In this document: positions 13,240-13,720 of the stretch, one piece after another
Numbering within the stretch: the first letter of the stretch is position 1
Layout: every line of letters starts with the position of its first letter
Assembly (NCBI GenBank): GCA_023443095.1
Contig: JAEZVV010000166.1
Coordinates: forward strand, 1 to 13,720
Source of the DNA: Pseudomonadota bacterium
GTDB taxonomy: Bacteria; Pseudomonadota; Gammaproteobacteria; Burkholderiales; Burkholderiaceae_F
Length of the DNA stretch: 13,720 nt
Direction: 5' to 3'
The notes under the pieces: model-generated
What the model saw: only the letters and a program-made list of their open reading frames with translations
What the model was told of the DNA's origin: nothing
Databases searched by the model: none
Translations under genes and position numbers: made by a program

Positions 13240-13720
13240 TCAGCCGGCTTCGAGCGGGCGCCGGCGCGCCGCGGCTTCGTTGGCGACGAGAGCGGCCACC
13301 ACCAGGGCGCCGCCGGTGAGGGTGGCGCTGGTGGGAACCTCGTCCGCGCCCAGCCAGGCCCACAGCGGCCCGAGCACGGTCTCGAGCAGGCCGAGCAAGG
13401 CGACTTCGGTCGCCGACAGGCGCCGTGCGGCGACCACCATCAGCATGCAGGGCAGGCCGAGCTGGAACACGCCGAGCACGGCGAGCAGGAAGACATCAAG
13501 CAGGGTGGCGTGGAAACCGCCCATGCAGACCAGGGCGAAGCCGGCCGACAGCGTGGCGCCCAGCATCACGGTGGGAATGAAGTCGAGGTGTTTGCCCCAG
13601 CGCTGCAGGGTGACGAGGTTGACCGCCGAACACAGCGGCACCAGGGCGGCGATCAGCATGCCGGTCACGTCGTGGCCGGCGGGGCGGGGGCCCGCCCCCC
13701 CCGGGGCGGCCCCACACCGG
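13240..13720 (-). CDS. DMT/EamA-family transporter, C-terminal half (start outside window)
   Basis: About 160 codons are visible, open to the window edge, so the gene begins beyond 13720. The visible part is the second EamA repeat of a drug/metabolite-type transporter: GMLIAALVPLCSAVNLVTLQ, then a helix in FIPTVMLGATLSAGFALVC, the FLLAVLGVFQLGLPCMLMVVAARRLSA-type pair of helices, the family's conserved EVALLGLLETVLGPLWAWLG (quoted in parts: ATEVALLGLLE, VLGPLWAWL), and a last helix TLTGGALVVAALV. Such proteins move small metabolites or export compounds across the inner membrane; the substrate cannot be told. A GTG at 13668 could be mistaken for the start but would leave only half a protein. 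It lies upstream of kdp in the same direction, 143 bp from the small ORF, and looks functionally unrelated. The codons nearest the edge (13681-13720) run through G/C homopolymers and are less trustworthy. Confidence 0.85.
   Translation of the reverse strand, partial: RCGAAPGGAGPRPAGHDVTGMLIAALVPLCSAVNLVTLQRWGKHLDFIPTVMLGATLSAGFALVCMGGFHATLLDVFLLAVLGVFQLGLPCMLMVVAARRLSATEVALLGLLETVLGPLWAWLGADEVPTSATLTGGALVVAALVANEAAARRRPLEAG
13681..13698. repeat. G/C homopolymer-rich perfect inverted repeat near the window edge
   Basis: GGGGCGGG-GG-CCCGCCCC is a perfect 8-bp inverted repeat with a 2-nt centre, followed by more C and G runs up to the end. It lies in the frame of the EamA gene, encoding a Gly/Pro/Ala-rich loop. 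It could be a true linker, but such sequence is also prone to read errors. Confidence 0.6.

Noticed and set aside
1..13720. tRNA, rRNA, insertion sequence, prophage or defence genes
   Set aside because: None were recognised: no transposase, integrase or phage-like reading frames, no terminal inverted repeats with target duplications, and no tRNA-like cloverleaf in the gaps examined.

Overview
The window is G+C-rich bacterial DNA. Long spurious ORFs lie opposite most genes, as expected at this base composition. Gene content suggests a betaproteobacterium, perhaps of the Azoarcus/Thauera type; this is an inference from protein flavour and cannot be fixed without database searches. Both window edges cut through genes.

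Left part, + strand (1-902): the last 85 codons of the ribosome-associated GTPase TypA/BipA, then a short tandem repeat array that copies the end of typA including its stop codon, a strong intrinsic terminator, and a small YchJ-like (UPF0225) SEC-C protein.

Middle, + strand (1088-5013): a three-gene cluster. It encodes an exported, divergent L-asparaginase-family enzyme, a cytoplasmic metal-dependent amidohydrolase of unknown substrate, and a DcuC-family C4-dicarboxylate carrier, closed by a strong terminator. The gaps between the genes hold clear hairpins. The grouping suggests breakdown of an amide or imide to a C4-dicarboxylate (aspartate-, succinate- or fumarate-like) plus its transport. 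The real substrate is not evident.

Right part, - strand (13096 down to 5035): a complete high-affinity potassium uptake locus reading small ORF - kdpF - kdpA - kdpB - kdpC - kdpD - kdpE. KdpFABC is the K+-pumping P-type ATPase and KdpDE is the sensor kinase/regulator pair that controls it. The first genes are tightly coupled: the 33-codon ORF overlaps kdpF by ATGA, and kdpF overlaps kdpA by GTGA. The 33-aa membrane ORF carries the best ribosome binding site of the locus and is too short for ordinary gene calling. Upstream (13141-13196) are helically phased TCAAGA repeats and an inverted repeat, candidate KdpE operator sites. kdpE converges on the dcuC cluster.

Far right, - strand (13240-13720): the C-terminal half of a DMT/EamA-type transporter. 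It runs off the window through a G/C homopolymer-rich palindrome that may be a sequencing or assembly trouble spot.

Most genes here are ordinary. The less ordinary items are the typA-end repeat array, the divergent asparaginase with its amidohydrolase and DcuC partners, the hidden small ORF ahead of kdpF, and the repeat-rich kdp control region.
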